From Rana temporaria (lineage: Eukaryota; Chordata; Amphibia; Anura; Ranidae): 64,000 bases of DNA. Both the position numbers and the translations under genes were made by a program. Location of the stretch: assembly GCF_905171775.1 (NCBI RefSeq), contig NC_053489.1:243418231-243482230 (forward strand), written 5' to 3'. Shown here one piece after another: positions 52,795 to 63,372 of the stretch. The notes under the pieces are model-generated. The model did not search any database, was not told the origin of the DNA, and worked only from the letters and a program-made list of their open reading frames with translations. How positions within the stretch are numbered: the first letter of the stretch is position 1; every line of letters starts with the position of its first letter.

Positions 52795-53451
52795 TTAAAT
52801 TTTTTTTTCACAATGTTCAGGTACCCTCTTATCCCTCAGGGCAACCTCTGGCTCCAAAACGCAGGGCTCCCTAGGGGTTTCTAGGGACACCTCTGTAGCC
52901 TTCATCTCAGTTGCTAATGGAGATGGCACATCTTTAACGGCATTCATAACAATGTTTTTATCTCTAGTGAGCTGCACTAGCCCATTAGCAACTGGACCAT
53001 CAACTTTAGCCAACACAATGTTAGCAGTTTTACCCATCACATTGTCATATTCGACTTTACCACTTGCCTCCCTACTGGACAGGGCACTGCAGCGAGGCAA
53101 GTCCTTTTTCACACAGACAGTGTGCGCAGTCACATAATCGGTCTCTTCCATGCTTTTATCAGCAATAGTCTTGCCCATCACTGTAATAGGGATTACCATG
53201 TTCACTTGAGTGCGTTGTCTATCCTTTATTGCACTTTCACTGGCCAACTCTCCCTGGTGGCAATGGAATGAAACTGCAGCAGCCACTGCTGACTCCTTAG
53301 CATCCCCTGCAGGCACAACAGGTACTTCGGCACTGTTGTCAGAGGTGACTAAAAACATGTTTGCACAAAAACCTGGGCTTTCAGGCAACAATATCAGCAG
53401 ATGTATTCCACCGACTGGGACAAGAAAAGATCCCATGCCCCAGTTGATCAC
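52795..53451 (-). CDS. Unidentified protein fragment upstream of the cut frame
   Basis: 218 codons on the minus strand. Features visible: hydrophobic start (GSFLVPVGGIHLLILLPESP), then a soluble, charged stretch with NMVIPITVMGKTIADKSMEE, ASGKVEYDNVMGKTANIVLA and KDVPSPLATEMKATEVSLET. No domain is recognised. Upstream of it (53451-53880) another reverse-strand frame continues with no similarity. Its neighbours are transposons on both sides. Composition is unlike the GC-rich DIRS and gypsy frames. It could be part of an unknown LTR retroelement polyprotein. Confidence 0.35.
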   Translation of the reverse strand: MINWGMGSFLVPVGGIHLLILLPESPGFCANMFLVTSDNSAEVPVVPAGDAKESAVAAAVSFHCHQGELASESAIKDRQRTQVNMVIPITVMGKTIADKSMEETDYVTAHTVCVKKDLPRCSALSSREASGKVEYDNVMGKTANIVLAKVDGPVANGLVQLTRDKNIVMNAVKDVPSPLATEMKATEVSLETPREPCVLEPEVALRDKRVPEHCEKKI

Positions 53452-53880
53452 ATTCCTGGCATGGTACTTGGCGACTTTCTCATGTTGCTAAGGGAGACGC
53501 CACTCTCCCAACATGCAGAATCTCGCTGGTATCTCGAGGGAGATGGTGGGATACCTCTTTCCTGTAGCTCCTCCTTCCTGTTGACACTCACTGCTTTGAT
53601 CCTCTGGCTTCCACTGTGCACAGCCTGCACTCTATGGCTTCCCCAGTGCACACCTGCACTCATCGGGAGGGTGGAGCCCAGAACCCTGATCCTGACTCTA
53701 CTATCAGGCCCACACACACCTGAACAATCAGTGTGGCGTTGAGTCTCAAAACCCGGATCCAGGACTGGGAATTTCATCCAACCTGGATCTCTAAGAAACC
53801 CCCAGGCTCCAGGTCCCAAAGTGGACTTTAGTAAATCCTGTATTCGTACACTGGTGGGGTACCACACTGCGTAGAGGGTT

Positions 53881-55697
53881 CTTTACAGTAAGGATGTGGA
53901 ATTCTTCATAAGCAGTGGTTTCAGTAGGGAGCCTAGGTCATTTTAAAAAAAACTATTGGGCATCTAAACAACCACAACATACAGGGATATACAATGAAAT
54001 TTTGACAATTTTTAGATTTTTTTTTTGTAGAGTAATATGTATATAAGATGAAATAATTATTGGCCTAAATAAAATGAAAGTTGCTAATTCTTGTTTTAAA
54101 AAATTCAATGCAAGATTGTTTTCACACATGCCAATATGATGTGAAGTTGTGTGCATTCCTCTGCTGATATAATAATTTGGACAAACATGTTCCTGAAAAT
54201 AGAGAGAGGGGGGGGAGAGAGAGAGGGCTAAATGTTCCTTGAGGATGATTGCTGGCATTTGATGCAGTTTGGCAAGATAGCTGACAGGAAATATTAGATT
54301 GAGATTGTTAAAATTTCAGTTGATCGGGTTTATAAAAGTTGGGGATTCAACCAACATTGTTCACTGCTCATTGAACTATAAATAACCATCATCACACTTC
54401 TGTTCTCTCCATGCTCCAAAGCTTTATTCAAAATGAAAAGAAAAAAAAAATGGAGAGGGGTTAGAACATTGTTAGGTTTTATTGCTGTCTGTGTCCCCAT
54501 TTGGAAGATCCACCCCCTCTATTTGTCCTGTTTACTGTTATCAAAAGTGAAAGTAAATTTATTCCACATTTTTGGTTGGCTTTAGAACACGAAGGCCCCG
54601 TACACACGAGGAGACATGTCCGATGAAAACGGTCCGCTGATTTTGTTTTTTGTTTTTAAGCCCAAATAAGGGATTGGGGGTCTTGTAGACCCCCAGATCC
54701 CTTTATAATGAGTACTTGTCACTGATTATTACTGCCACAAGGGATGTTTACATTCCTTATGACAGCAATAAAAATGATCAGAATAAATTTTTTTAAATGG
54801 TGTAAAAAAAATCTAAAATTTAAAGTGCCCCATTTATCTGTGCTCGCGCGCAGAAGCAAATGCATACGCCCGAAAGGACCCCCTTTAACTCTAAACTGGC
54901 AACCTATATACATTTTTAAAGCGTCGCCTATGGAGATTTTTAAGCACCGCAGTTTGTTGCCATTCCACGAGTGTGCGCAATTTCAAAGCATGACATGTTG
55001 CATCATCTTTCACATTATACAACAGTTTTGGGCTAACCTTACTTTTTTTTTTTATATCATAAAGGTGTATTTTTTTTTCCCAAAAAAAATTGCGGGCATG
55101 AAAGGGTTATTGTTTTGTCATCGTTCCTTATAACTGAGGTCCTTTAGTCCCCTTGTTGGCTTTGTTGCCCTTCTCTGCACTCTCTTCAATTCCAGCACAT
55201 TAATCTTGAGGACTGGTGATGAGACAACATTCTCAAGATGTGGCTGGACCAGAGTTTTGTAAAGTGGTAGAATTATTAAAGTAAATAATTTTTAATACAT
55301 GCCAGTAGTCTGGTAGCTTTGCTTGCTACAGCTTGACATTGCATTCTGCTGCTGGTTCTTAATATGAGGAGGTCACTGGCTTCGCCTATGATTTGCGTCC
55401 CTTCCACATGACATCCTCAGAGGGTTAGAGCTGTAACATGAGGAAGTCACGTTGGAGTGACGAAACATGTCAGGACAGAGCCAGTGATGTCATGGGAATA
55501 TTTTAAGCAGAAAGCACAAAGATTTATTGTCGAAAAATAAAGAGCCCTGTATGAAAGAGGTGATTTAATCCCAGAAAAACATCAGAGATAATGTACTTTT
55601 AAGAACAGAGGGAAGAAACTTTGTAAATGTATATCCTGAACAAGAGAATCAAAATAAAAGGTTTGCCCCTTAAAGGGAAAGTCGCATGTTGACCTAT
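53881..55697. other. Non-coding intronic DNA
   Basis: Contains a MITE-like start near 54592 (AAGGCCCCGTACACACGAGG) and, at 55140-55280, a segment (GTTGCCCTTCTCTGCACTCT) resembling the 3' part of a LINE on the minus strand. No coding sequence is visible. Confidence 0.4.
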
Positions 55698-56292
55698 TGG
55701 TGGAGATTTACTAAAACTGGAGCACTCTGAATCTGGTGCAGTTGTGCATGGTAGCCAATCAGCGTTTTAACTTCAGGTTGTTCAATTAAAGGGGTTGTAA
55801 ACCCTTGTGTTTTTTCACCTTAATGCATCCTATGCTTTAAGGTGAAAAAACTTCTGGGAGTCACCGGTCCCCCAGCCCTCTCGTTTTACTTACCTGAGCA
55901 CTGGAATTCACTCGGCGGTGACGAGCTGTCCCTTGGCTCCCACTACTGTCAATCAAATCCAATGACGCGGGGGGTGGGGCCGAGTCCGGCAATCGTGTCT
56001 ATGGATGCAAATTCTGGACTCGGGAGCGCACCTGCATGGTAACCCCTCTGGGAGAGTGCTTCTCCTAGGGGGTTATCTGATGTGGGGAGGAGCCGTGAAA
56101 GCCACCAGGGGACCCCAGAAGTCGAGGGGTCACACTGTGCAAAACGAGCTGCACAGTGGAGGCAAGTATTAATTGTTTGTTAATTATAAAAAAAAAAAAG
56201 CTTTACAATCCCTTTTTTATTTTTTGACAATAAAACCTGTAAGTGGATTGATTTCTATGCATAGCTGCTCCAGCTTTAGTAAATCTCCCCCT
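55698..56292. mobile_element. MITE with GAGATTTACTAAA ends, carrying a nested TTAA MITE
   Basis: The left end GGAGATTTACTAAAACTGGA and right end CCAGCTTTAGTAAATCTCCC are inverted. A second element of the GTTGTAAACCC family sits inside it (55786-56216). Confidence 0.65.
55786..56216. mobile_element. TTAA-flanked MITE (GTTGTAAACCC family), copy 3, nested
   Basis: Begins TTAAAGGGGTTGTAAACCC and ends GCTTTACAATCCCTTTTT; the right TTAA has mutated. The core shares GCACAGTGGAGGCAAGTAT with copy 2. Confidence 0.6.
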
Positions 56293-56484
56293 CTGTGTAT
56301 ATACACCAAGGTGAGATCATAGTGTGACGGAGTACATGGGGGGGGGGGGGTCAAACAAATTAAAAGTAAGATTGCGGAGCACAAATCGCAAACAGAGGAT
56401 TTTAATTGTACTTGGACTTTATTGGGTTTTTAATATAGTCACATAAACGCTAACTTGCACATGGTGAAATAAGGAAGTCGTATG

Positions 56485-57480
56485 CAGTACTGTGCAAAAG
56501 TTTTAGGGCAGGTGTGACAATATGCTGTAAATTAATGCTTTCAGAAATAGAAGTGTTAATAGTTTATTTTTATCAATGAACAAAAGATAAATGCAAAACA
56601 TCAACTCTTCTATAGGTACACTTGCACACAGTTTTGGAAGGAACTTGGCAGTTAGGTTGTTCCAAACATCTTGGAGAAATAAGCACAGATCATCTGTGGA
56701 TGGAGGCTGCCTCAAATAATTTTGTCTTTTATTGTAATCCCAGACAGACTTCATGATGTTGAGATCATGGCTCTGTGGTGGGCCAAACCATCTAGGACTC
56801 CCTGTTCTTTACCCTGAAGATGGTTCTTACAGCCAATGTCATTATGTTTGGGGTCGTTGTCCTGCTGTAGAATAAATACCGAACCAATCACACACCTGCC
56901 TGATGGTATGGCATTATGAATAAGTATCCGTTCATTATTGTACTGCTCTCCTGCGCTTCAGCGAACAAACTGCCTCTAGCTACAGGCAAATGTTTAACAT
57001 TTTGACTCCTCAGTTCAAAGCACCTGCTGCCATTTTCCTGCACCCCCATTCCTATATTTTCCTGCATAGTCGAGTTGCTTCTCCTTGTTTCCACATCAGA
57101 GGTATGGCTTTTTGGCCACAATTATTCCATGAAGACTTATTCTGGCCAGACTCTACATACAGTAGATGGGTGTACCTGGGTCCTCGTGGTTTCCGACAGT
57201 TCTGTGCGGATGGCAGTTCTGGACATCTTCCGGTGTAGAAGGAAAGTAAGCATGATCTGTCTTTTATCTGCTGCATTAAGTTTCCTTGGCCGCCAACTGC
57301 GTTTGCGATACTCAGTGGTGTTCTCAGTGCTGAGAAATACAGGCAGATATTTATCCATGATGCCATACCATCAGGGAGGCATTTGATTGGTCCCAAAATT
57401 ATTCTGCAGCAGGACAACACCCCCAAACCTACAGCCAATGTCATCAAGAACTGTCCTAATAAAGGAAGAGTGAGTTTCCG
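56485..57480 (-). pseudogene. Tc1-type transposon remnant with inverted partial duplication
   Basis: The 3' terminal repeat begins at 56485 with CAGTACTGTGCAAAAGTTTT. On the minus strand the transposase N-terminal helix-turn-helix is at 57137-57330 (KRSWRPRKLNAADKRQIMLT; TRTQVHPSTVCR) and the C-terminal end at 56503-56754 (MKSVWDYNKRQNYLRQPPST, then LQDVWNNLTAKFLPKLCASV). Between them the core around 56821-56920 is also present inverted at about 57358-57455 (ATGCCATACCATCAG in both, oppositely oriented). Stops are frequent. It is a different Tc1 family from those at 9.6 and 59 kb. Confidence 0.75.
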
Positions 57481-57850
57481 CTTCTTTTACAGATTAAAAT
57501 AGTTGGGAAACGGGGCAATGTTATTATGGGTGACTTTAATTAGCCTGATATTGATTGGGCAAATGAAACTGCACAATCAAATTAGGCTTGCCATTTCTTA
57601 AACTTTTTGAAGGATAGTTAGTTTCATAAAATATATGGTGGATCTGTTGGATCTATTCATTTCTAACAAGGCGCTAAATACAGATGTGCAAGTTGGAGAC
57701 AATGCTGTAATCACTTTTGCTGTAAGTTGCAGAAAAGGGAGCATGTTGGTATGAAAAAATAAAATAAAAATAAACGCTAACTTTAATAAGCTGCAGTCTT
57801 GTCTGCATGATAATCGTGAGACCAAATATTTACAACATGGCATACACAAG
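57481..57850 (+). pseudogene. LINE endonuclease fragment (CR1/Rex-like)
   Basis: Around 57505-57560 the + strand reads VIIMGDFN, then PDIDWANETAQSN, the characteristic endonuclease block (Gly-Asp-Phe-Asn) of CR1/Rex-type LINEs, followed by a degenerate continuation. Frames are broken. It is adjacent to the Tc1 remnant. Confidence 0.55.
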
Positions 57851-58339
57851 GCAAGTGGAATGATTTTAAGAATGTTTCAAGCAAGTGCATTGAATTCCAT
57901 TTGCTAACAAATTTAAAATAACAAAATTAAAACCTATGTTGGTGTGTAAAAAAATAAAGGAAAAACCAGGCCTTTTAAAAAGTATAAAGTAGAGGGGACA
58001 CCCTTGGGTGCAAAGGTGGCTAAAATAAAATACATTGATACAGTTTAACCTTAATATTCAAAAATGTCAATAGTAAAAAGATTGTTACAGTGTAACCTAT
58101 AAAAGATGGACATGGAAGTTGGTCACAAATGACATATTAAATAGTTTTTATAGATGAAAATTACATGTTTGACAGGCCATAATGATAACATTTTAGCGCA
58201 GTTACCTTAGCCACAGAATAGACAAAATGGGCTGGAAAAACGCAATGTGAACAAATCTTCAGGTTCAGATGTATTTCCTTTGAGAATTAATAAGACTCCT
58301 GGTAGAAGTTTTGTGGTAGAAGCTTTGTGCAGATCATCG

Positions 58340-58460
58340 GTATCTTCTGTCCCATGGACCTATTTACCATCATGCTTCACAGTTGCATGCCTTAGTGGTA
58401 TGGCGATAGATTCCCCTGTCCTTCAGAGTCTGTGATTCCTACATTGTCTAAAGTCGTTTG
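58340..58460 (+). pseudogene. Short DIRS fragment
   Basis: Reads YLPSCFTVACLSGMAIDSPV on the + strand, matching the segment between RNase H and recombinase in copies 2 and 3 (LPSCFTVAGL in both). It lies about 220 bases upstream of a MORC2 exon. Confidence 0.55.
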
Positions 58461-58676
58461 GCTTTCAACAAAAGCAGGACATCATTCTTCAAAAGCAGGA
58501 CATCATTCTTCTATCCCTCTGTACAGCTTCTGTTCATCAATTACCTGGATTTAGCTTGCTGCCTGTAGTACTGCTTAAAAAAAATGCATATATAACTTTT
58601 GTTTTACAGAAAATTGTAATACTTTTCATAATAACCAGTTTTATAAATTCCATGTATTTTTTGTTTTCTTTTTCAG

Positions 58677-58711
58677 AGATGCTGATGCTACAAGAATTGA
58701 TATTTACACAG
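58677..58711 (+). CDS. morc2: MORC2 internal coding exon (35 nt, GHKL ATPase)
   Basis: The first base completes the Arg codon begun at 23900-23901. Then come DADATRIDIYT and one base of the next codon. This is the end of the ATPase N-box (human residues 41-51, with Asp42-Ala-Asp44). The acceptor is TTTTCTTTTTCAG at 58664-58676 and the donor GTATTA starts at 58712. At 35 bases it is small enough to be missed by gene finders. A Tc1 element starts about 60 bases downstream of the donor. Confidence 0.92.
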
Positions 58712-58771
58712 GTATTAAATGAGCTTGCGCTGTTGTTTTTTTTTTTCTATTTTCATTGGTCATTGGTAGCA

Positions 58772-60685
58772 TTTGATTTCTTGGCCATTTTCGGAGAATA
58801 TGAATGATAACACAAATACTTTTCTTTTACTCATGGTTAGTGTTTGACTGAAGCCATTTATTATCAATCAACTGTGTTTACTTTTTTAAAATCATAATGG
58901 TAACAGAAACTATCCAAATGACCCTGATCAAAAGTTTACATAACCTAGTTCTTAATGCTGTGTATTGCCCCCTTTAACATCAATGACCGCTTGAAGTCAT
59001 TTGTGGATGAGGCTCTTTATCTTCTCGGATGGTAAAGTTGCCCATTCCTCTTGGGGAAAAAGCCTCCCGTTCTTGTAAATTTTTGGGCTGTCTTGCATGA
59101 ACTGCATGTTTCAGATCTCCCCAGAGTGGCTCAATGATATTGAGGTCAGGAGACTGAGATGGTCACTCCAGAACCTTCACTTTATTCTGCTGTAGCCAAT
59201 GACAGGTCAACTTGTGTTTTGGATCATTGTCATGTTGGAATGTCCAAGTACGTCCCATGCGCAGCTTACTGGCTGGTGAATGCAAATGTTCCTCCATTAA
59301 TTCTTGATAACCTACTGCATTCATCTTGCCATCAGTTTTGACCAAATATCCTGTGCCTTTGTAGCTCACACATTCCCCCCCCCCTCCCCCCAAAAAACAT
59401 CAGCGATCCACATCCGTGTTTCACAGTAGGAATAGGATGCCTTTCGTCATAGGCCTTGTTGACTCCTCTCCAAATGTAGTGTTTTATGGTTTTGGCCAAA
59501 AAGCAAAATTTTGGTCTCATCACTCCAAATGACTTTGTGCAAGAAAGTTTGAGGCCTGTCTCTATGCTGTTTGGCGTATTGTAAGCGGGATACTTTGTGG
59601 CATTTGCCTAGTAGTGGCTTTCTTCTGGCGACTCGACCATGCAGCCCATCTTTTTTCAAGTGCCTCCCTATTGTTCATCTTGAAACAGCCACACCACATG
59701 TTTTCAGAGTCCTGTATTTCACCTGAAGTTATTTGTGTGTTTTTTCTTTGCATCCTGAAGAATTTTTTTCTTGGCAGTTGTGGCTGAGATTTTTGTTGGA
59801 CTACCTGACCGTGGTTTGATATCAACAGATCCCCTTATTTTCCACTTCTTGGTTAGAGTTTGAACACTAATTGGCATTCTCAATTCCTTGTATAGCTTTT
59901 TATATCCCTTTCCTGTATTATACAGTTCAACAATTTTTTCCCACAGATACTTTGACAATTCTTTTGCTTTCCCCATGACTCTGACACCAGAAATGTCAGT
60001 GCAGCACTGGATGAAAGATGCAAGGGTCTGTCAGTAGTCCAGATATACACGCACACACTAATTACAAGCAAACAGATAACAGGTGAGGATGGTTATCTTT
60101 TAATAGCCATTCAAACCCCTTTGGCTGTCTTCACACTGGGGCGGGCTCAGCGTCGGTCGTTTTTGCGGAGGTATTCGGCCACTAGCAGGATGCTTTTAAC
60201 CCCCGCTGGCAGTTTGACTGCGCTGCCCATATTTTTCAATGGGCATGAGCAGTGTTATCACCACTCCTTCACTGCTCCAAATATTCTGCTTGCAGGAGTT
60301 TTTTAACGTCCTGATAGCGCATCGCCTCAGTGTGAAAGCTCTGATTTTCACACTGAAACTGCAGGAGAGCCGTTTTTCAGATGCTATTTTTAGCCCAAAA
60401 GTGCCTGAAAAACACCCCGGTGTGAAAGTTTTCTTTGTGTCAACTTGTGTGCATGTTATCAGGCCAAAATCATTAGGGTATGTAAACTTTTGATCAGGGT
60501 TATTTGGGTAGTTTCTGTTGTCCATTATTTAAAAAGAGTAAACACAGTTGATTGATAATAAGTGGCTTCAGCCAAACACTAACCATGAGTGAAAAATGTT
60601 TTTGTGTTATTCATATTCTCTGAAAATCGGCCAAGAAATCATCATAAATTCTGCCCGGGTATGTAAATTTATAAGCACAACTGTA
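58772..60685 (-). mobile_element. Tc1-type transposon with long inverted repeats, transposase broken
   Basis: The left inverted repeat 58772-58953 (GATTTCTTGGCCATTTTCGG onward) matches the right one 60468-60685 in inverse orientation (CCGAAAATGG versus CTGAAAATCG). The left outer end is truncated. On the minus strand the transposase reads from about 59976: MGKAKELSKYLWEKIVELYN, then GSVDIKPRSGSPTKIS, HKVIWSDETKILLFG (catalytic Asp), GRTWTFQHDNDPKHKLTC (second Asp). Pieces lie in several frames, so it is dead. A MITE with TGTGAA ends (60113-60440) is inserted between transposase and right repeat. It sits next to a 35-base MORC2 exon. Confidence 0.85.
60113..60440. mobile_element. MITE-like insertion with CTTCACACTGGGGCGG ends, inside the Tc1 element
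   Basis: The left end GTCTTCACACTGGGGCGGG and right end ACACCCCGGTGTGAAAG are inverted. The interior shows no coding sequence. Confidence 0.55.
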
Positions 60686-62385
60686 TATCCTCGCACAAAT
60701 ACTGTGTGCGGAACGAGTCTTTCAAGCAAGAAAAAACAGTAAGTAAACAAAATATCGTACTAGATATCGGCACTGGGGAGGGGATGGGATAGTGAGTAAG
60801 GAGTCTATTTTCCTTTAAAAGGGTTTGCTTTATTTGTTCTGTCCTGGGATTCATATTTCACATGTTTTCTAACAGAATGTATGGATAGCAGGTTATGTTG
60901 TACCATTATAAGTCACAAAACATATGTAGGCTACCTTCAGGTGATGGGACATTGCTCATGAGTCATCACTTTTTCAGCAGTTTCCAGATTGGTAGTCTAC
61001 CTTGGGGACCATACCTGGAACCCAGTGTGTGTGGGGTCAGCCTGTAATGTTGGCTTCAAGTATGTTGTTGTAAAGTGTAATTAGCTACAGGGTGACCAGG
61101 GTTGTGGTCTGTCTTTATGGTCCACAGACCCTGATGACCTGTTAAGGGGTATTTTCACCCTATAACTGGTCCAATAACATAACTAGGGTAAGACAGGGTA
61201 CTTGGCTATACACAGTCCGCAGTGCTTGGCATACAGGTGGATACATAGGCACATGAATTGGGTGGTAATCTTTTTGTTGTATCAATTCCCTTTTGTACTT
61301 GTCTCTAATGCTTTCAGCACCATAGTTAATTTTATTGCGATTAAAAAAATTGGAAATTTCAAAATGGTGACGTAGCAACATGCCTTCCACGTGCCTCTCT
61401 ATAAGTGGGAGTTTTTTTTTTTAATTGCAGACCCAAATCCAGTTTGATCTTTTTCCTTTCCTGCTGTCTTGTATAGCACTAATATTCTGATTTTCCTCTT
61501 TGTATAGATCTGCTTTGTTTAAGATGTCACATTTCACTCTCCATTAAGCAACAATTACTTGTGGGATTTTCTGATTGCTAAATGTGATTTATTTTACAAT
61601 AGTATCTGTAGTGACTTTACTTTGCATGGTACCATAATTTGTCATTATTTTTGTGTGTGTTTGTGTTTTTAATTTGTGATGATTTTTGTATGGTTGTATG
61701 CCCTACCACATCACCCAAATTATGAGAACACACGTGTTTAGTGTTTCCTATTTACGCTGCCTTTGGGTAATGTGGGTCAGTTATGAGTAAGGCCTCAATG
61801 GCTGAAACACTGAGATTTGCTGGCTGTATTTTACTGTTGCGCCTAATCAATGCTGACCGTTTATTGCTATCTTCCGTGGATTCAGCATTTTCGTGGCTCC
61901 AGCAGCACTTGTTTGAGCACCAGTACCCCAGATACATTTTGGGAGGTTGAAGCATTGCGCTGTTTATCTGCTACCAGACAAATCCTGTTTTAAAATTTGT
62001 AGATACCAGCACTAGCAGTTCCAAGGAAGTCGAATGAGGAAACGCATCAGGTGACATCACATGCATGCGGAAGTGTAGTTGTTTTGCGAGTAGATCATTA
62101 TATGTGATATGTTTTTGGTACATACTACACATTGGAGCTGTTTGTTTTTAATACCGGTCTACACTGAGGGGAAGTGAAGGAGAGTCACTGGAGCACGTTC
62201 TGTTGACCTGTCCATATCATTTAATAAATACTAGTAGCATTTCTGCTTTTTTTTGAGATCCCATCACTTGCACAATACAATGTGTCAAAATATATATTTT
62301 TTAGAACTATGGTTACTGCAATAATTCATGCTTATAAAGAATGCACACAATGAGCATGCTAACATATATTTTTTATTATTTACAG
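60686..62385. other. MORC2 intron, no recognised gene
   Basis: Only short fragments that may derive from repeats are present. I see no coding sequence before the exon at 62386. Confidence 0.45.
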
Positions 62386-62454
62386 CGCAACGGGAAGATC
62401 TAAGAGGGGGGTTTATGCTTTGTTTTCTTGATGATGGAGCAGGAATGGATCCAG
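62386..62454 (+). CDS. morc2: MORC2 internal coding exon (GHKL ATPase G1 box)
   Basis: Codons: (G)CG, then QREDLRGGFMLCFLDDGAGM, DP and one base of the next codon. DDGAGM is the GHKL G1 box, holding the Asp that contacts the adenine of ATP (human Asp68). The acceptor is TTATTTACAG at 62376-62385 and the donor GTGAGT starts at 62455. Compared with human it reads TAQREDL for AERREDL, a conservative change. The previous exon ends with one base and this begins with two, so the frame is maintained. Confidence 0.94.
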
Positions 62455-62752
62455 GTGAGTAAAACAAATATATGAGCACTTGTGGGAACTGTTTTGGAAG
62501 TAATTAAAGTGAACTGAAATTAATAAAAGCTTTTCTAAATAAATATAGGGGATGTTTAATTTCAGACAAAAAATTAAGTTGCAATTTGTTACAATTTTAT
62601 ATTCTTGTAATATTTATATTAAGGACAAAATAAATAGAAAAAGCTGTGTTGCTTTTTTTATTTCGTTTTTGACATAAGACTGCAGTATACAATAAAGGTG
62701 GGCGTAACATTTTTTTTAAAGCGGAGCTCCACCCTATTTTTTAAACATTATC

Positions 62753-63078
62753 TTAAAGCGGAGCTCCGCCGTACAAAAAATAAAAGTCAGCAGCTACAAA
62801 TACTGCAGCTGCTGACTTTTAATATTAGGACACTTCCCTGTCCTGGAGTCCAGCGACGTCGGCAGCAGAAGACAAGCAATTGCTCGTCACTCTGCTGCCC
62901 CCACTGCCATCCTTGGTGAGGGAACCAGGAAGTGAAGCATTGCGGCTTCACTGCCCGGTTCCCTACGGCACATGCGCAAGTCGCGCTGTGCCGTGGTTAC
63001 TGGTCCCCGCTGTGTTCTGGGAGATTTTATATATCTACATTTTTTTTTTTTTTTTTTTAAGACGCAGCTCCGCTTTAA
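62753..63078. mobile_element. TTAA-flanked MITE (piggyBac-like), copy 3
   Basis: Begins TTAAAGCGGAGCTCCGCC and ends GCAGCTCCGCTTTAA, TTAA intact on both sides. It has the same core as 18394-18832 in the opposite orientation. A partial left end of another copy (62716-62752, TTAAAGCGGAGCTCCACCC) precedes it. It lies in the intron between the last two visible MORC2 exons. Confidence 0.75.
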
Positions 63079-63281
63079 TAATATAATTGTATACCAGCAT
63101 AGTGAAACCATGCTGGTGAATTGGGTCTAGTGTTAGACATTAAACAGTGTGCTTTGGGTGGATGGAAGTTGATCTGTTATTGAGCAAATGGAGGATGAAG
63201 GTAAGAGAGACCTTGGTTTGTGTAATTGCTTTAAAAATTTACTGTGTGAAGAATGTCATCCTTTTCAACTTGTTTTTTTAG

Positions 63282-63372
63282 GTGAAGCTGCAAGTGTTAT
63301 TCAGTTTGGCCGCTCCGCTAAAAGAACTCCTGAGTCCATTCAAATTGGGCAGTATGGAAACGGTTTGAAGTC
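63282..63372 (+). CDS. morc2: MORC2 internal coding exon (ATP lid)
   Basis: Codons: (G)GT, then EAASVIQFGRSAKRTPESIQ, IGQYGNGLK and TC of the next codon. This carries the GNGLK motif of the ATP lid. Human has DAASVIQFGKSAKRTPEST at the same place; the Ser of GRS/GKS is human Ser87, a Charcot-Marie-Tooth (CMT2Z) site, and it is conserved. The acceptor is TTTTTTTAG at 63273-63281 and the donor GTACGT starts at 63373. The exon is 91 bases and the next exon lies beyond the window. Confidence 0.94.

Noticed and set aside
55140..55330. LINE 3' end on the minus strand
   Set aside because: Resemblance is to a remembered motif only and too short to place in a family; mentioned in the interval entry.
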